DNA from: Ferruginibacter albus
GTDB taxonomy: Bacteria; Bacteroidota; Bacteroidia; Chitinophagales; Chitinophagaceae
Direction: 5' to 3'
Assembly: GCF_020042285.1 (NCBI RefSeq)
Contig: NZ_CP083388.1
Coordinates: 3,374,001 to 3,438,000 of the forward strand
DNA length: 64,000 nucleotides
This document shows positions 19,836 through 29,022 of this stretch, in pieces (positions within the stretch are counted from its first letter, which is position 1; every line of letters begins with the position of its first letter). The notes under the pieces are model-generated. The model saw only the letters and a program-made list of their open reading frames with translations. It was not told the origin of the DNA and ran no database searches. The position numbers and the translations under genes were made by a program.

Positions 19836-20225
19836 ATGACCATCTTTTCAAAAATAATAGCAGGAGAAATCCCTTCTTATAAAATTTTAGAGAATGAAAA
19901 ATTCTTTTCCTTCTTAGATATTTTTCCATTGGTAGAAGGGCATGTTTTGGTGATACCCAAAACTGAAACAGATAAGTTTTTTGACCTGCCTGATGATTAT
20001 TTGTCAGAAATATTATTGTTTGCAAAACCCATTGCTCACGCTATTGAAAAAGCATTCGACTGTAACCGGTGCGGAATTAGTGTAATTGGTTTGGAAGTGC
20101 CGCATGCTCATTTGCATTTAACACCTATTAATAGCGCAGGTGATATAAGCTTTACCAAGCCCAAGTTAAAATTAAGTGCAGAGCAATTGAAAAGTGTTCA
20201 AGAGAAAATAGTAGCACATTTGTAA
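19836..20225 (+). CDS. HIT family nucleotide hydrolase/transferase
   Basis: This 129-residue HIT protein has the motif HAHLHL with His90, His92 and His94. The start MTIFSKIIAGEIPSYKI is typical of the HinT/Hit branch, which hydrolyses AMP-lysine, adenosine phosphoramidates and related compounds. It shows the common N-terminal segment and length. It is followed by convergent response regulator and kinase genes. Confidence 0.93.
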   Translation: MTIFSKIIAGEIPSYKILENEKFFSFLDIFPLVEGHVLVIPKTETDKFFDLPDDYLSEILLFAKPIAHAIEKAFDCNRCGISVIGLEVPHAHLHLTPINSAGDISFTKPKLKLSAEQLKSVQEKIVAHL

Positions 20226-20249
20226 TTGCTCTCTATCTCTCAGAGACAA

Positions 20250-20936
20250 TCAATTTACATTCAACCGGAAACCCACCCCATGTATGGTTTCCAATATCAC
20301 AGAAGGATCTGCTTTAAAGTATTTACGAAGCTTGGTTATAAACACATCCATGCTTCTGCCTAAAAAATAATCATCCTTACCCCAAACATTCAGCAATACT
20401 TCTTCTCTTTTTAAAATCTTATTTGGGTGAGAGGCAAAGAATTTGGTAAGCTCTGCTTCACGTTGTGTAAGTGTGATCACTTCACTGGTAGAATATATTT
20501 TTAACTCATTATACGAAAAACGGAGTTTTCCGATTTGATATTCTTCCTTTACATCAGCCATTAATTTTTTAGTACGCCGTAAAAAAACTTCCATTCTTAA
20601 TATCAGCTCCTGCATGCTAAAAGGCTTGGTAATATAATCGTCTGCACCGGTTTGAAAACCTTTTATCTTATCTTCCTCCAGGCTTTTGGCAGTAATAAAT
20701 AAAATAGGAATGATATCGCTATGCTGACGGATCTTTTTAGCCAGGGCAAAACCATCCCGTATCGGCATATTCACATCCAGCAAACAAATATCAAAATTGT
20801 TTTTTTGAAATTGCTGCCAGGCTAACTCTCCGTCTGCAACATGTATCACATCAAACCCTTCATCACTTAAACTATCTTTAATTACAAATGCCAAAGCATC
20901 ATCATCTTCTGCTAACAAAACTTTTCCTTTATTCAT
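20250..20936 (-). CDS. OmpR/PhoB-family response regulator
   Basis: A DNA-binding response regulator of 228 residues. The receiver domain has the acidic pocket AEDDD (9-13), phosphoacceptor Asp54 (CLLDVNMP), Thr82 and Lys104 (ITKPF). The C-terminal winged helix (about 133-228) contains TQREAELTKFF and the WGKDDYFLGRSMDVFITKLRK recognition region. It starts 2 bp after the upstream kinase gene and is its evident partner. Target genes cannot be read from the window. Confidence 0.96.
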   Translation of the reverse strand: MNKGKVLLAEDDDALAFVIKDSLSDEGFDVIHVADGELAWQQFQKNNFDICLLDVNMPIRDGFALAKKIRQHSDIIPILFITAKSLEEDKIKGFQTGADDYITKPFSMQELILRMEVFLRRTKKLMADVKEEYQIGKLRFSYNELKIYSTSEVITLTQREAELTKFFASHPNKILKREEVLLNVWGKDDYFLGRSMDVFITKLRKYFKADPSVILETIHGVGFRLNVN

Positions 20937-20938
20937 AG

Positions 20939-22225
20939 TTATAAATTTTTAGGAATTTTAATTGTAAAGGTGCTACCCTCTCCACGTTTACTTTCAACTT
21001 CTATTTTACCATTGTGTGCATCCACTATTTTTTTCACAAAATTCAAGCCCAAACCAAAGCCTTTGGTAGTATGGATTTCGCCATCGGTAACCCGGTAAAA
21101 GCGATCGAATATTTTTTTATAATGTTCGCTGTTAATGCCCATTCCATTATCTTCTACTTTTACTATCAAATGCAGGTCTTCTGCAAACGTACTGATCTTA
21201 ATAACAGGTTGCTGCGAATATTTAATAGCATTTTCAATTAAATTAATTATAACCAGCAACAAATGATTTTTATCCGCTTTAATGACGGCATTGTTCTGCG
21301 TGAACGAAGTGGTTAGCTGCACGCTCTTTTCTAATATCAATGGCTGCAGATCATTGATCGCTTTTTGTATTAATTGATTGGCATCAAATTGCTCCAATAC
21401 CAACGGCAATGTTTTTCGGTCAGTATAAGCGATCTCCAATAACCGTTGCACCTGCCGCTGCATGTAATCGGTTTGCTCTGTTATAATACCGGCGTATTTA
21501 GTAAACTTATCCGGCTTTTGTATGATCGAAGGTTGTTGCAAAACATCTGCAGCTATTTTAATTACTGCTAATGGCGTTTTAAACTCGTGTGTAAAATTAT
21601 TTACAAAGTCTTTTTGTGTCTCATTCAAGAACTTTTGACGATATAAATAAAAAATACTACCGCTGAAACCTATTAAAACCAATAATAAAATTCCGCTTGA
21701 TATGATCCAGAAGTACATTTCCTTTAAAATGTATTGTCCGCGGTGCGGAAAAAACAAAATGAGATAGGAGTAATTTCTTTTGAAAACAGGTATTGAAATA
21801 TTATCCGAATTGGAATGATAAGTATCTGGCAGATCAATATATCTTTCCCCGGAATATTTTTTTGTTTGGGCATCGTACACCGCAATATTACAATCGGTAA
21901 ACACGCCAAAATCTGCCAACTCATAACTTAGCGTATTGCGTATAGAATCTATCGGAGGTGCTTCATCGATCTTTGCAAGGTAAAAGTCATTGTCAGAAAT
22001 CTCTATTAATTTTTCTATACTATGCTCCCCCATCAAATTAAGATCTTCGTACAAACCTTTAATGCTTTTAGAAACATTTGTACTGAATTGCTTTTCTTCA
22101 AAGAGGTAAACTTTTTGTAACCAGAATAATTGTACAGCAATGATAATAGCCACCACCAAAGCACTTATGAGAAGCCCCCATCGCAACGCCTTTGACCGAA
22201 TTACCATTCTTTGTAAATTAATCAT
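20939..22225 (-). CDS. Sensor histidine kinase
   Basis: A membrane-bound kinase of 428 residues. Transmembrane helices lie near residues 15-36 and 171-196 and bracket a periplasmic sensor of about 130 residues with no domain I recognise. Cytoplasmic motifs are all present: H-box His213 (FTHEFKTPL), N-box Asn332 (NLIENAIKYS), G1 DNGMGI (359-364), F-box FDRFYR and G2 GFGLGL (389-394). It is encoded just upstream of its response regulator with 2 bp between them, the usual HK-RR operon of Bacteroidota. The signal is unknown. Confidence 0.95.
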   Translation of the reverse strand: MINLQRMVIRSKALRWGLLISALVVAIIIAVQLFWLQKVYLFEEKQFSTNVSKSIKGLYEDLNLMGEHSIEKLIEISDNDFYLAKIDEAPPIDSIRNTLSYELADFGVFTDCNIAVYDAQTKKYSGERYIDLPDTYHSNSDNISIPVFKRNYSYLILFFPHRGQYILKEMYFWIISSGILLLVLIGFSGSIFYLYRQKFLNETQKDFVNNFTHEFKTPLAVIKIAADVLQQPSIIQKPDKFTKYAGIITEQTDYMQRQVQRLLEIAYTDRKTLPLVLEQFDANQLIQKAINDLQPLILEKSVQLTTSFTQNNAVIKADKNHLLLVIINLIENAIKYSQQPVIKISTFAEDLHLIVKVEDNGMGINSEHYKKIFDRFYRVTDGEIHTTKGFGLGLNFVKKIVDAHNGKIEVESKRGEGSTFTIKIPKNL

Positions 22226-22305
22226 GCAAAGGTTTTTAATACTGCTACAATTGAGTGTTAATAGGCAGTTAAGCTATTTACCGCCTTTATAACAATAAAC
22301 TATTA

Positions 22306-22878
22306 TTATTTATTTTTTATCCTGCCGGGATTATTTTTAATAAAGTCATCCCAGCCTTTTGCTTTTTTTGAAGACGGGTTTATTAATGAACTTTCCTGGA
22401 AATAATGACAAACAGCTACTGCCAACGCATCTGATGCATCTAAATATCCCGGCTCGTGATCGAACTGCAATAAACGTTGTAACATTTTTAACACCTGTTC
22501 TTTATTGGCATTTCCATTTCCTGTTATTGATTGCTTTATTTTTTTAGGAGAATATTCAGTTACTTCCAAACCGTGGCGCATAGCGGCAGCAATAGCTACA
22601 CCTTGCGCTCTGCCTAACTTTAGCATGCTTTGTACATTTTTACCAAAAAATGGCGCTTCAATGGCAAATACATCTGGCTTGTATTTAATAATAAGTCCGC
22701 TTACGGTATTGTAGATCAACTGCAGCTTTTTATAGCCATCATTTACTTTACCTGGTTTTAATACATCCATTTCCAGCAGGGATATTTTACTCCCTGTTAT
22801 TTCCAATAATCCATAACCCATCACCACAGTTCCGGGATCGATGCCTAAAATAATTTTTGATTTTTTTTGAACTGACAA
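22306..22878 (-). CDS. ruvC: Holliday junction resolvase RuvC
   Basis: RuvC cuts Holliday junctions in recombination and repair. The 190-residue protein shows the catalytic acidic set: Asp14 (GIDPGT), Glu74 (AIEAPFF), and Asp147/Asp150 (DASDALAVA). The start is a TTG at 22878; a stop codon lies two codons upstream and the next Met is inside the core, so TTG is forced unless a rarer codon is used. Members usually end near 180; the last 15 residues (KGWDDFIKNNPGRIKNK) are a basic tail. Confidence 0.96.
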   Translation of the reverse strand: MSVQKKSKIILGIDPGTVVMGYGLLEITGSKISLLEMDVLKPGKVNDGYKKLQLIYNTVSGLIIKYKPDVFAIEAPFFGKNVQSMLKLGRAQGVAIAAAMRHGLEVTEYSPKKIKQSITGNGNANKEQVLKMLQRLLQFDHEPGYLDASDALAVAVCHYFQESSLINPSSKKAKGWDDFIKNNPGRIKNK

Positions 22879-22935
22879 AGCTTAGCAATTTAATAGATTA
22901 CCGATAATTAAAGTATCATTGCAACTCCAAAGTTT

Positions 22936-23010
22936 TAAGCTGCAAGTTTCAAAGAAGCTTACAGCTCAATAACGGAATTCCGTACAAGTGAGTGACACAA
23001 CGATGTTGAA
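22936..23010. repeat. Intergenic palindromes and copy 1 of a CACAACGATG-type repeat
   Basis: The ruvC/YbhN-like gap carries AAGCTG and CAGCT arms about 20 bp apart, a perfect 12-bp palindrome ACGGAATTCCGT (22972-22983), then GACACAACGATGTTGAA (22994-23010). The last segment resembles segments near 29955-29972 (opposite strand) and 36658-36674. Confidence 0.45.
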
Positions 23011-23048
23011 AAAGAACTAATGACTGGACAAAAATAAATAAAACGCCA

Positions 23049-24026
23049 TTGAATAAACAGATCAAAATACTGCTGAACTACTTTTTGGGCCCTGTATTAT
23101 TTGTTTTACTTTCCTGGAGTTTGTACAAGCAAATAATTAATCAACCCGATCTTGCCAATCGATGGGAAGAAATTAAAGCAAGCTGGTACAATTATAAATT
23201 CTGGCTGGTAATTATTTTAATGCTGGTAAACTGGGGAATTGAGGCAAGAAAATGGCAATTGCTGATCGGGCATTTACAACAATTTAGTTTTTTTAAGGCC
23301 TTTAGTGCCGTATTATCCGGCAGCAGCGTAACCATGCTTACGCCTAACAGGGTAGGTGAATATGGAGGAAGAATCTTATATGTGGAAGAAGGGAATCGCA
23401 TTAAAGCCATTTCGCTTACTATTGTGGGCAGCATCAGCCAGTTTTTGGTTACTATGGTAATGGGGTGTTGCGGATTATTTTTTCTTCGTTTTTTTTCAAC
23501 CAGGGCCAATGCATTGAATGAATTGCCTTCTTTATGGAGCAATATATTGCTGTCGTTAAGCATCGCTCTTACCTTATTGATACTGCTTTTCTATTTACGT
23601 ATAGGCTGGTTGGTGAGAATGATAGAAAAAATTACTGCATTACAAAAATTTGTTAAACATATACAGGTGCTCGATGAATTTAGTAATATGCAACTGTTGC
23701 ATATACTCCTGTTATCGTTTGTTCGATATATGGTATTTGTTTTGCAATATGTGCTGTTGCTGCAGGTAATGCAGGTGGATATTGGTATTATATTAGGATG
23801 CACTTCTATCAATGTATTTTATTTAGTAATGGCGATAGTGCCCACTTTTGGTTTTATTGAATTTCCTATGCGTGCAAAAACCAGTTGGGAAATTTTGAAA
23901 TTTTATACTACCAACGAATTAGGCGTTGGTGCGGCAACACTAGGTATTTGGCTGATAAATCTTGTAGTGCCGGCTATTATAGGTAGTTTGCTTATTTTGA
24001 GCATTAAAATTATAAAGGAAAAATAA
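23049..24026 (+). CDS. YbhN/AglD-like flippase-domain membrane protein
   Basis: An integral membrane protein of 325 residues with about eight helices, of the lysylphosphatidylglycerol synthase transmembrane-region (YbhN/AglD) family. Typical segments are the WGIEARKWQLLI loop, TPNRVGEYGGRILYV (family P-N-R-x-G-E motif) and PTFGFIEFPMRAKTSWEIL near the end. Relatives take part in lipid or glycolipid translocation; the substrate here is unknown. The start is a TTG directly preceded by an in-frame stop three codons up, so it is probably right. The gene starts a two-gene rightward run with the DUF3108 gene. Confidence 0.85.
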   Translation: MNKQIKILLNYFLGPVLFVLLSWSLYKQIINQPDLANRWEEIKASWYNYKFWLVIILMLVNWGIEARKWQLLIGHLQQFSFFKAFSAVLSGSSVTMLTPNRVGEYGGRILYVEEGNRIKAISLTIVGSISQFLVTMVMGCCGLFFLRFFSTRANALNELPSLWSNILLSLSIALTLLILLFYLRIGWLVRMIEKITALQKFVKHIQVLDEFSNMQLLHILLLSFVRYMVFVLQYVLLLQVMQVDIGIILGCTSINVFYLVMAIVPTFGFIEFPMRAKTSWEILKFYTTNELGVGAATLGIWLINLVVPAIIGSLLILSIKIIKEK

Positions 24027-24111
24027 GGTAGTGCCTGCTGTGACAATAAACCTTTGATTTATTTTTATAGTCGTAGTGGATAACTTATTGAAACCTCAAA
24101 AGCTGTACAAA

Positions 24112-24909
24112 ATGAAAAAATTAATCAGGTATGCATTATTAATGACGTGTTTATGCAGTTTTCAGGATGGACCTTCTGATGATTTTTGCGGTATTAAAAA
24201 CACTGCTTTTAAAGAGGGCGAATCTGTTACCATGAAAGTTTTTTATACCGCCGCCGGCGTATATGTTGGCGCAGGCGAAGCTACATTTACCACAGCTCTG
24301 GAAAAATATAACGGTAAAACGGTTTATCACTGCATTGGTGATGGAAAATCGTATTCTTTTTTTGATAACTTTTTTAAAGTGCGTGACAGATACGAAACAT
24401 ACATTGATACTTCCAATATGTTGCCGATGAAATTCGTTCGCAATGTAAGTGAAGGCAACACCAAAATTTACAATAACGTAACCTTTAATCAGACTGCTAA
24501 AACTGCTATTACTACTAATGGCGTTTATAAAACCACCAGCTGCATACAAGATGTAATGAGTGCTATTTATTATGCCCGGAATATTAATTTCTCTAAATAC
24601 AAAGTGAATGATAAAGTACCTTTTGATATGTTTTTAGATGACCAGGTTTATCATTTATACATTCGTTATTTAGGTAAAGAAGTAGTGAAAACAAAATATG
24701 GCAAATTCAATGCGATAAAATTTAAGCCACTGCTTATTAAAGGAACTATGTTTGAAGGCGGTGAAAAGATGACAGCCTGGGTAAGCGATGACCCTAATCA
24801 TTTATTGTTACGAATTGAAAGTCCTATTACAGTTGGTACTGTTAAAGTAGATATGTATGGATATAAAAATCTGCGTTACCCGTTAAGTTCTTTAATTGAA
24901 GTGAGATAG
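24112..24909 (+). CDS. DUF3108 secreted protein
   Basis: This 265-residue protein starts with a short signal (MKKLIRYALLMTCLCSF) and is otherwise beta-rich. Family features are FKEGESVTMKVFYTAAGVYVGAGE near the front, the DRYETYID segment and DDPNHLLLRIESPITVGTVK near the end. DUF3108 proteins are periplasmic with a lipocalin-like fold suspected; function unknown. The ATG at 24112 was preferred over GTG at 24076 because it begins the signal peptide. Its position behind a YbhN-like lipid protein suggests an envelope role, which is inference only. Confidence 0.85.
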   Translation: MKKLIRYALLMTCLCSFQDGPSDDFCGIKNTAFKEGESVTMKVFYTAAGVYVGAGEATFTTALEKYNGKTVYHCIGDGKSYSFFDNFFKVRDRYETYIDTSNMLPMKFVRNVSEGNTKIYNNVTFNQTAKTAITTNGVYKTTSCIQDVMSAIYYARNINFSKYKVNDKVPFDMFLDDQVYHLYIRYLGKEVVKTKYGKFNAIKFKPLLIKGTMFEGGEKMTAWVSDDPNHLLLRIESPITVGTVKVDMYGYKNLRYPLSSLIEVR

Positions 24910-24932
24910 GTTCAACATTGCAGCATGCTGCT

Positions 24933-25805
24933 TTATCCAATATCCTGTATACGAAATGTATCTCCTTGTCTTATCCCTTTTTCTGTTATTTGTAAATTAC
25001 AGCACTCAATATTCGGGTCATGTTCAAAAAATAAGGTATACTTATTTTCCATTGCTTCGTTTAAGAACGATTTCTTTTCTTGTAAGGTAGTAAGAGGAAA
25101 CATATCGTAAGCCATTACATAAGGCAAAGGAATATGTGCAACAGCAGGTAGCAGATCTGCCATAAATACAATTCTACGATCGTTGTATTCTATTAACGGC
25201 AACATCATTGATTCTGTGTGTCCGTTTGCAAATAAGAAAGAGATGGATGGTAATATTTCTGATGAAGTTCTGCCCAATTTATTAGCCGCCATTTGGTGAT
25301 TACTTTTTACCATTTTCAGTTGACCACTATCTTTTATCGGCAAAATATTTTCTTCCAGAAAGCTTGCTTTTTCTCTGTCATTGGGTTCTGTAGCCCATTG
25401 CCAATGCGCTTTGTTGCTCCAGAAGCTTGCGTTTTTAAATGCAGGAACTAATTTATCTCCTTCTCTTTTTATGCTTCCTCCACAATGATCAAAATGCAAA
25501 TGGGTTAGAATAACATCAGTAACATCGTCTTTATTAAAACCATGTTTTGCCAAAGATTTATCTAAGCTATCATCTCCATTCAAATAATAATGACCGAAAA
25601 ATTTTGCATCCTGCTTATCTCCCATTCCGTTATCGATCAATATTAATTTATTACCATCTTCAATCAACAAACAACGCATGGCCCAGTTGCACATATTATT
25701 GTCATCTGCCGGATTAAGTTTATTCCAAATACTTTTAGGAACCACGCCAAACATGGCGCCGCCGTCTAATTTAAAATAACCGGTGTTGATGCTATAAAGT
25801 TTCAT
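24933..25805 (-). CDS. MBL-fold metallo-hydrolase
   Basis: A 290-residue metallo-beta-lactamase-fold hydrolase. The zinc motif is HLHFDH (His102, His104, Asp106, His107), with a further His in NGHTES and an Asp in FMADLLP. It resembles quorum-quenching lactonase/N-acyl homoserine lactonase-type proteins in layout, but the substrate is unknown. I chose the ATG at 25805, where MKLYSINTGYFKLDGG begins; it lies 14 bp inside the end of the upstream MFS gene, which implies coupled translation. Downstream it converges on the DUF3108 gene. Confidence 0.88.
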   Translation of the reverse strand: MKLYSINTGYFKLDGGAMFGVVPKSIWNKLNPADDNNMCNWAMRCLLIEDGNKLILIDNGMGDKQDAKFFGHYYLNGDDSLDKSLAKHGFNKDDVTDVILTHLHFDHCGGSIKREGDKLVPAFKNASFWSNKAHWQWATEPNDREKASFLEENILPIKDSGQLKMVKSNHQMAANKLGRTSSEILPSISFLFANGHTESMMLPLIEYNDRRIVFMADLLPAVAHIPLPYVMAYDMFPLTTLQEKKSFLNEAMENKYTLFFEHDPNIECCNLQITEKGIRQGDTFRIQDIG

Positions 25806-27108
25806 TCGTAATTTTCTTTTCAACAGAACGCGTCCATAAAAGCCCGATCAACCCTATTATAAAAAAGATTGCCAATGCCAATACTGAGTGACGCTGAGAA
25901 CCCGTTATTTCCGTAATAAATCCAAAGCTGAACATGCCAATTACTATGGCAATTTTTTCTGTAACATCATAAAAGCTAAAGAAAGAGGCCGTATCTTTTG
26001 TTGCAGGCATCAGCTTGCTGTATGTAGAACGACTTAATGACTGAATGCCTCCCATTATAAAACCTACAATAGTAGCCAATAAATAAAATTCATTAATGCC
26101 TTTGGCCGGCATATAAAACGCAGCAATGCAACAACAGATCCAGATTATCACACAAACCATTAATGCCTTAAAGTTTCCGATCAACGTTGATAATTTAGAT
26201 ATAAGATAAGATCCAGGAATGGCAATAAGTTGAATAATAAGAATAGCGATGATCAAATTTGCAGTGGGAATCTGCAATTCATCTGTACCGTATAATGTAG
26301 CGGCAAGCATTACGGTTTGCACACCCATGTTATAAAAGAAAAATGAGAACAGGTAACGTTTTAATACAGGCATGGACGTTAACTGCCGCCATACTTTCCC
26401 TAATTCTATATACCCGTTTACAATAATATTCTTTTTATTCTCAGTTCCCGCCGGAATGCTTTTAGGTAGTCGTGATAAAGAAAACTGGCCAAATGCCCAC
26501 CACCAAATACCGACTAGTAAAAACGACAGTTTAGCCGGCAGATAATCATCTTTTATTCCAAACCACTCAGGTTTCATCACAAACAAAAAACACACTATCT
26601 GTAAAATAACACTTCCGATATAGCCCATGGCAAAACCTTTGGCACTTACTCTATCCTGGTCTTCCGGTGCTGCTATTTCAGGTAAAAACGAATTATAAAA
26701 AACCAGACTGCTCCAATAACCAATACAGGCAATCACTAATGTTATTATTCCGGTATTAAGATGGCCTTTATCGAAGAAGAACATACAGGCACAAGCAATG
26801 CTTCCTATCGTTAAAAAAAAGTTCATGAAGCTTTTCTTATTTCCTTTATAATCTGCAATAGAAGAAAGGATAGGCGACATAACAGCAACGATTAGAAATG
26901 CTACTGCCAACGCATAATTATATAAAGAAGTATTTACAAATCTGCCTCCCAGGAAATTTACATAATCGATCGTATTATCTTTCCCATCTCCTGTAACGGA
27001 ACCATAATACGCAGGAAAAATAGTGGATGTAATAACCAGGCTATAAACAGAATTAGCCCAATCGTACATTGCCCATCCGTTAATTACTTTTTTAGAAGCA
27101 GTTTGCAT
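25792..27108 (-). CDS. UMF1-type (Atg22-like) MFS transporter
   Basis: A 438-residue major-facilitator protein with 12 predicted helices. It begins with the family hallmark NGWAMYDWANSVY, and has SKLSTLIGNFKALM and GGIQSLSRSTYSKLMP in the second half. UMF1 proteins are related to yeast vacuolar Atg22, a presumed amino-acid effluxer; bacterial substrates are not known. It overlaps the MBL-fold gene by 14 bp, so the two probably work in one pathway. Confidence 0.9.
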   Translation of the reverse strand: MQTASKKVINGWAMYDWANSVYSLVITSTIFPAYYGSVTGDGKDNTIDYVNFLGGRFVNTSLYNYALAVAFLIVAVMSPILSSIADYKGNKKSFMNFFLTIGSIACACMFFFDKGHLNTGIITLVIACIGYWSSLVFYNSFLPEIAAPEDQDRVSAKGFAMGYIGSVILQIVCFLFVMKPEWFGIKDDYLPAKLSFLLVGIWWWAFGQFSLSRLPKSIPAGTENKKNIIVNGYIELGKVWRQLTSMPVLKRYLFSFFFYNMGVQTVMLAATLYGTDELQIPTANLIIAILIIQLIAIPGSYLISKLSTLIGNFKALMVCVIIWICCCIAAFYMPAKGINEFYLLATIVGFIMGGIQSLSRSTYSKLMPATKDTASFFSFYDVTEKIAIVIGMFSFGFITEITGSQRHSVLALAIFFIIGLIGLLWTRSVEKKITNETL

Positions 27109-27167
27109 TAAATTGAATTAAGGATGAAAAATTAGGGAATAAAAATTAAATACTGTTTAAATAACAT

Positions 27168-27201
27168 AAAAAAAGCGCTCACAAAATGGAGCGCTTTTTA
27201 A
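27168..27201 (-). terminator. Rho-independent terminator
   Basis: The arms AAAAAGCGCTC (27170-27180) and GAGCGCTTTTT (27189-27199) pair over 11 bp with an 8-nt loop. The site lies 20 bp after the stop of the leftward gene at 27219 and works in either direction by sequence. Confidence 0.85.
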
Positions 27202-27218
27202 TATTATTTTGTTGTTAT

Positions 27219-27740
27219 TTATTTATAAGAATAGGTAACGCCGTTTTTAATAGATTGTTTTACACCGTAGCCATCTGATTTATCAGATGTTAACAGAATG
27301 AAAGGAGCGCCCAATTCAGCAGCTGATTCTCTTAATTTTCTGGTAGCTTTTTTATCAGCAGAACCAGCAGTGTTATAGCTTAATAAGCCGGATGTTTTGC
27401 CTCTAACTTCTTCGCCTTTTTTCAATCCTAATACTTGAGAAGGATCAGTAACGATCTGTACTTGTTCCCAATCATCCTTGCTTGAAACAACTACTTTATC
27501 AGAAATAGTTTCTTTACGTCCGCTTGAGCCATAAGTAATAGAAGCTACCGCCAATTTACCGATTGTTTGTTCTGCATCTTCACCAGGGTATTTATAGGTG
27601 ATAGTGTTTTCGTTTACTTTAATAATTTTTACATCCAGTGTTTCGCCTGAGTGTTTTGCCATTTTGTCGTTAACCGCTGTTTGAGCAAAAGAGAAAACTG
27701 CAACAAGCATTGCAATAAGTGATAAAGAGATCTTTTTCAT
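27219..27740 (-). CDS. Exported protein of unknown function
   Basis: The 173-residue product starts with a clear signal peptide (MKKISLSLIAMLVAVFSFAQ). I placed the start at 27740, since an upstream ATG at 27794 would bury the signal. It has a small beta domain (KIIKVNENTITYKYPGEDAE) of a type I associate with Bacteroidota hypothetical proteins that read a DNA or surface stress signal only by guess. The C-terminal half contains KLRESAAELGAPFILL, reminiscent of the heavy-metal/YbjQ-like alpha-beta units, without a firm match. Terminator follows. Confidence 0.7.
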   Translation of the reverse strand: MKKISLSLIAMLVAVFSFAQTAVNDKMAKHSGETLDVKIIKVNENTITYKYPGEDAEQTIGKLAVASITYGSSGRKETISDKVVVSSKDDWEQVQIVTDPSQVLGLKKGEEVRGKTSGLLSYNTAGSADKKATRKLRESAAELGAPFILLTSDKSDGYGVKQSIKNGVTYSYK

Positions 27741-27835
27741 AAAAGTAAATATTTGTGTTTTTGGTTGCAGCAAAAGTATTTGTTTTATCGACATTTCAAA
27801 ATAAAATGCGAAATTTTATTAATTTATTGGCTCTA

Positions 27836-28633
27836 TTATCCTAAATACCCTTTCATGATCAATAAAAGCAATAAGATTCCTACCACAATTCTATACCATC
27901 CAAACAGTTTAAAGCCATGCTTTTGCAAATAGCTGATAAAAAACTTAATAGCGATCATGGCTACAATAAAAGCCAACAGGTTGCCAAACCCCAGCAACAT
28001 CAGGTTATGCTTGTTTTTTATAACTTCAGGATGTTCTTTGTAGGTTTTTAATAATTTATAGCCTGTTGCCGCTACCATGGTTGGAACAGCTAAAAAGAAA
28101 GAAAATTCTGCTGCTAAGCTTCTTGTCAGTTTTTGACTCATGCCTCCAATAATACTGGCGGCGCTTCTGCTTACACCCGGTATCATTGCCAAACACTGCC
28201 AAATACCAATGATAAATCCTTTGCCATAACTAATGTTTTTTTCTTCCGTTATCGTATGCTCATTGAATATTTTATCAACGAATAACAAGATAATGCCACC
28301 AATCAATAACGAAAATGCTACTGTTGTGGGGCTTTCCAGCAATGCATCAATTTTATCCGACAATAATTTTCCCAATACCAAGGCAGGAATAACAGCAACT
28401 ACAAGCTTTATATAAAACTGCCATTTGCTGAGATCGAAAAACTTTTTCCAATACAAAACAACTACTGCCAGTATCGCTCCTAATTGTATGGCGATCTCAA
28501 ATAATTTTACAAACTCATCTTTTTCAATTCCCATCAATGAGCTGGCAATGATCATATGCCCGGTAGAAGAAACAGGCAAAAACTCCGTTAATCCTTCTAC
28601 AATAGAAAGAATAATAGTTTGAATGGAAGTCAT
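27836..28633 (-). CDS. uppP: Undecaprenyl-diphosphatase
   Basis: UppP (BacA) dephosphorylates undecaprenyl pyrophosphate to recycle the lipid carrier of cell-wall synthesis. The 265-residue membrane protein has both active-site motifs: [14 protein letters not shown] near residues 13-26 and [14 protein letters not shown] near 158-171. Length and helix number are normal. It lies in the ftsX-DUF3098-uppP order usual for Bacteroidota, but a terminator separates it from DUF3098, so it probably also has its own promoter. Confidence 0.97.
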   Translation of the reverse strand: MTSIQTIILSIVEGLTEFLPVSSTGHMIIASSLMGIEKDEFVKLFEIAIQLGAILAVVVLYWKKFFDLSKWQFYIKLVVAVIPALVLGKLLSDKIDALLESPTTVAFSLLIGGIILLFVDKIFNEHTITEEKNISYGKGFIIGIWQCLAMIPGVSRSAASIIGGMSQKLTRSLAAEFSFFLAVPTMVAATGYKLLKTYKEHPEVIKNKHNLMLLGFGNLLAFIVAMIAIKFFISYLQKHGFKLFGWYRIVVGILLLLLIMKGYLG

Positions 28634-28655
28634 TAGTTTTAGTTAAATGTTAGTA

Positions 28656-28697
28656 ATAAAAAACCGGTTTGAAAATAAAAAGTATTTCTCAAACCGG
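28656..28697 (-). terminator. Rho-independent terminator after DUF3098
   Basis: On the minus strand CCGGTTTGA (28697-28689) pairs with TCAAACCGG (28672-28664) and is followed by a run of T. It lies 23 bp past the DUF3098 stop codon and before uppP. Confidence 0.8.
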
Positions 28698-28719
28698 ACT
28701 TATCATTCCTGAAAATAAA

Positions 28720-28989
28720 TTAAGCGTCTTTAGGCTTTCTCATTATTGCAAATATTTCAATAATAAACCCTGTAAGGATCAATAAAGGCGCAATAGTGAT
28801 GCGGGTTGTGCTGTAAATTTCATCATCGTTGAACTTAGTAGGGTCGGGACTTTTACCGCCTGCCATTAAAAAAAAGCCCAACGCCAATACCACTACTCCA
28901 ATCAACATCATTTGATAGTTCTTTTTATCAAACAAGCTTTCTGCTTTTGCAGGTTGTTGTTTTACCTGTTTTTGTTTAGCTGTAGCCAT
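28720..28989 (-). CDS. DUF3098 small membrane protein
   Basis: An 89-residue protein with a basic Gln/Lys-rich N-terminus and two transmembrane helices (YQMMLIGVVVLALGFFLM and IAPLLILTGFIIEIFAIM). The FNDDEIYSTTRITIAP loop between them is the mark of DUF3098. It lies 33 bp after ftsX in the same direction, its constant neighbour in Bacteroidota, which suggests a link to division or wall synthesis. The exact role is unknown. Confidence 0.88.
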   Translation of the reverse strand: MATAKQKQVKQQPAKAESLFDKKNYQMMLIGVVVLALGFFLMAGGKSPDPTKFNDDEIYSTTRITIAPLLILTGFIIEIFAIMRKPKDA

Positions 28990-29022
28990 CTCAAAAAATT
29001 TAGTGCAAAATAAAGTATTTTA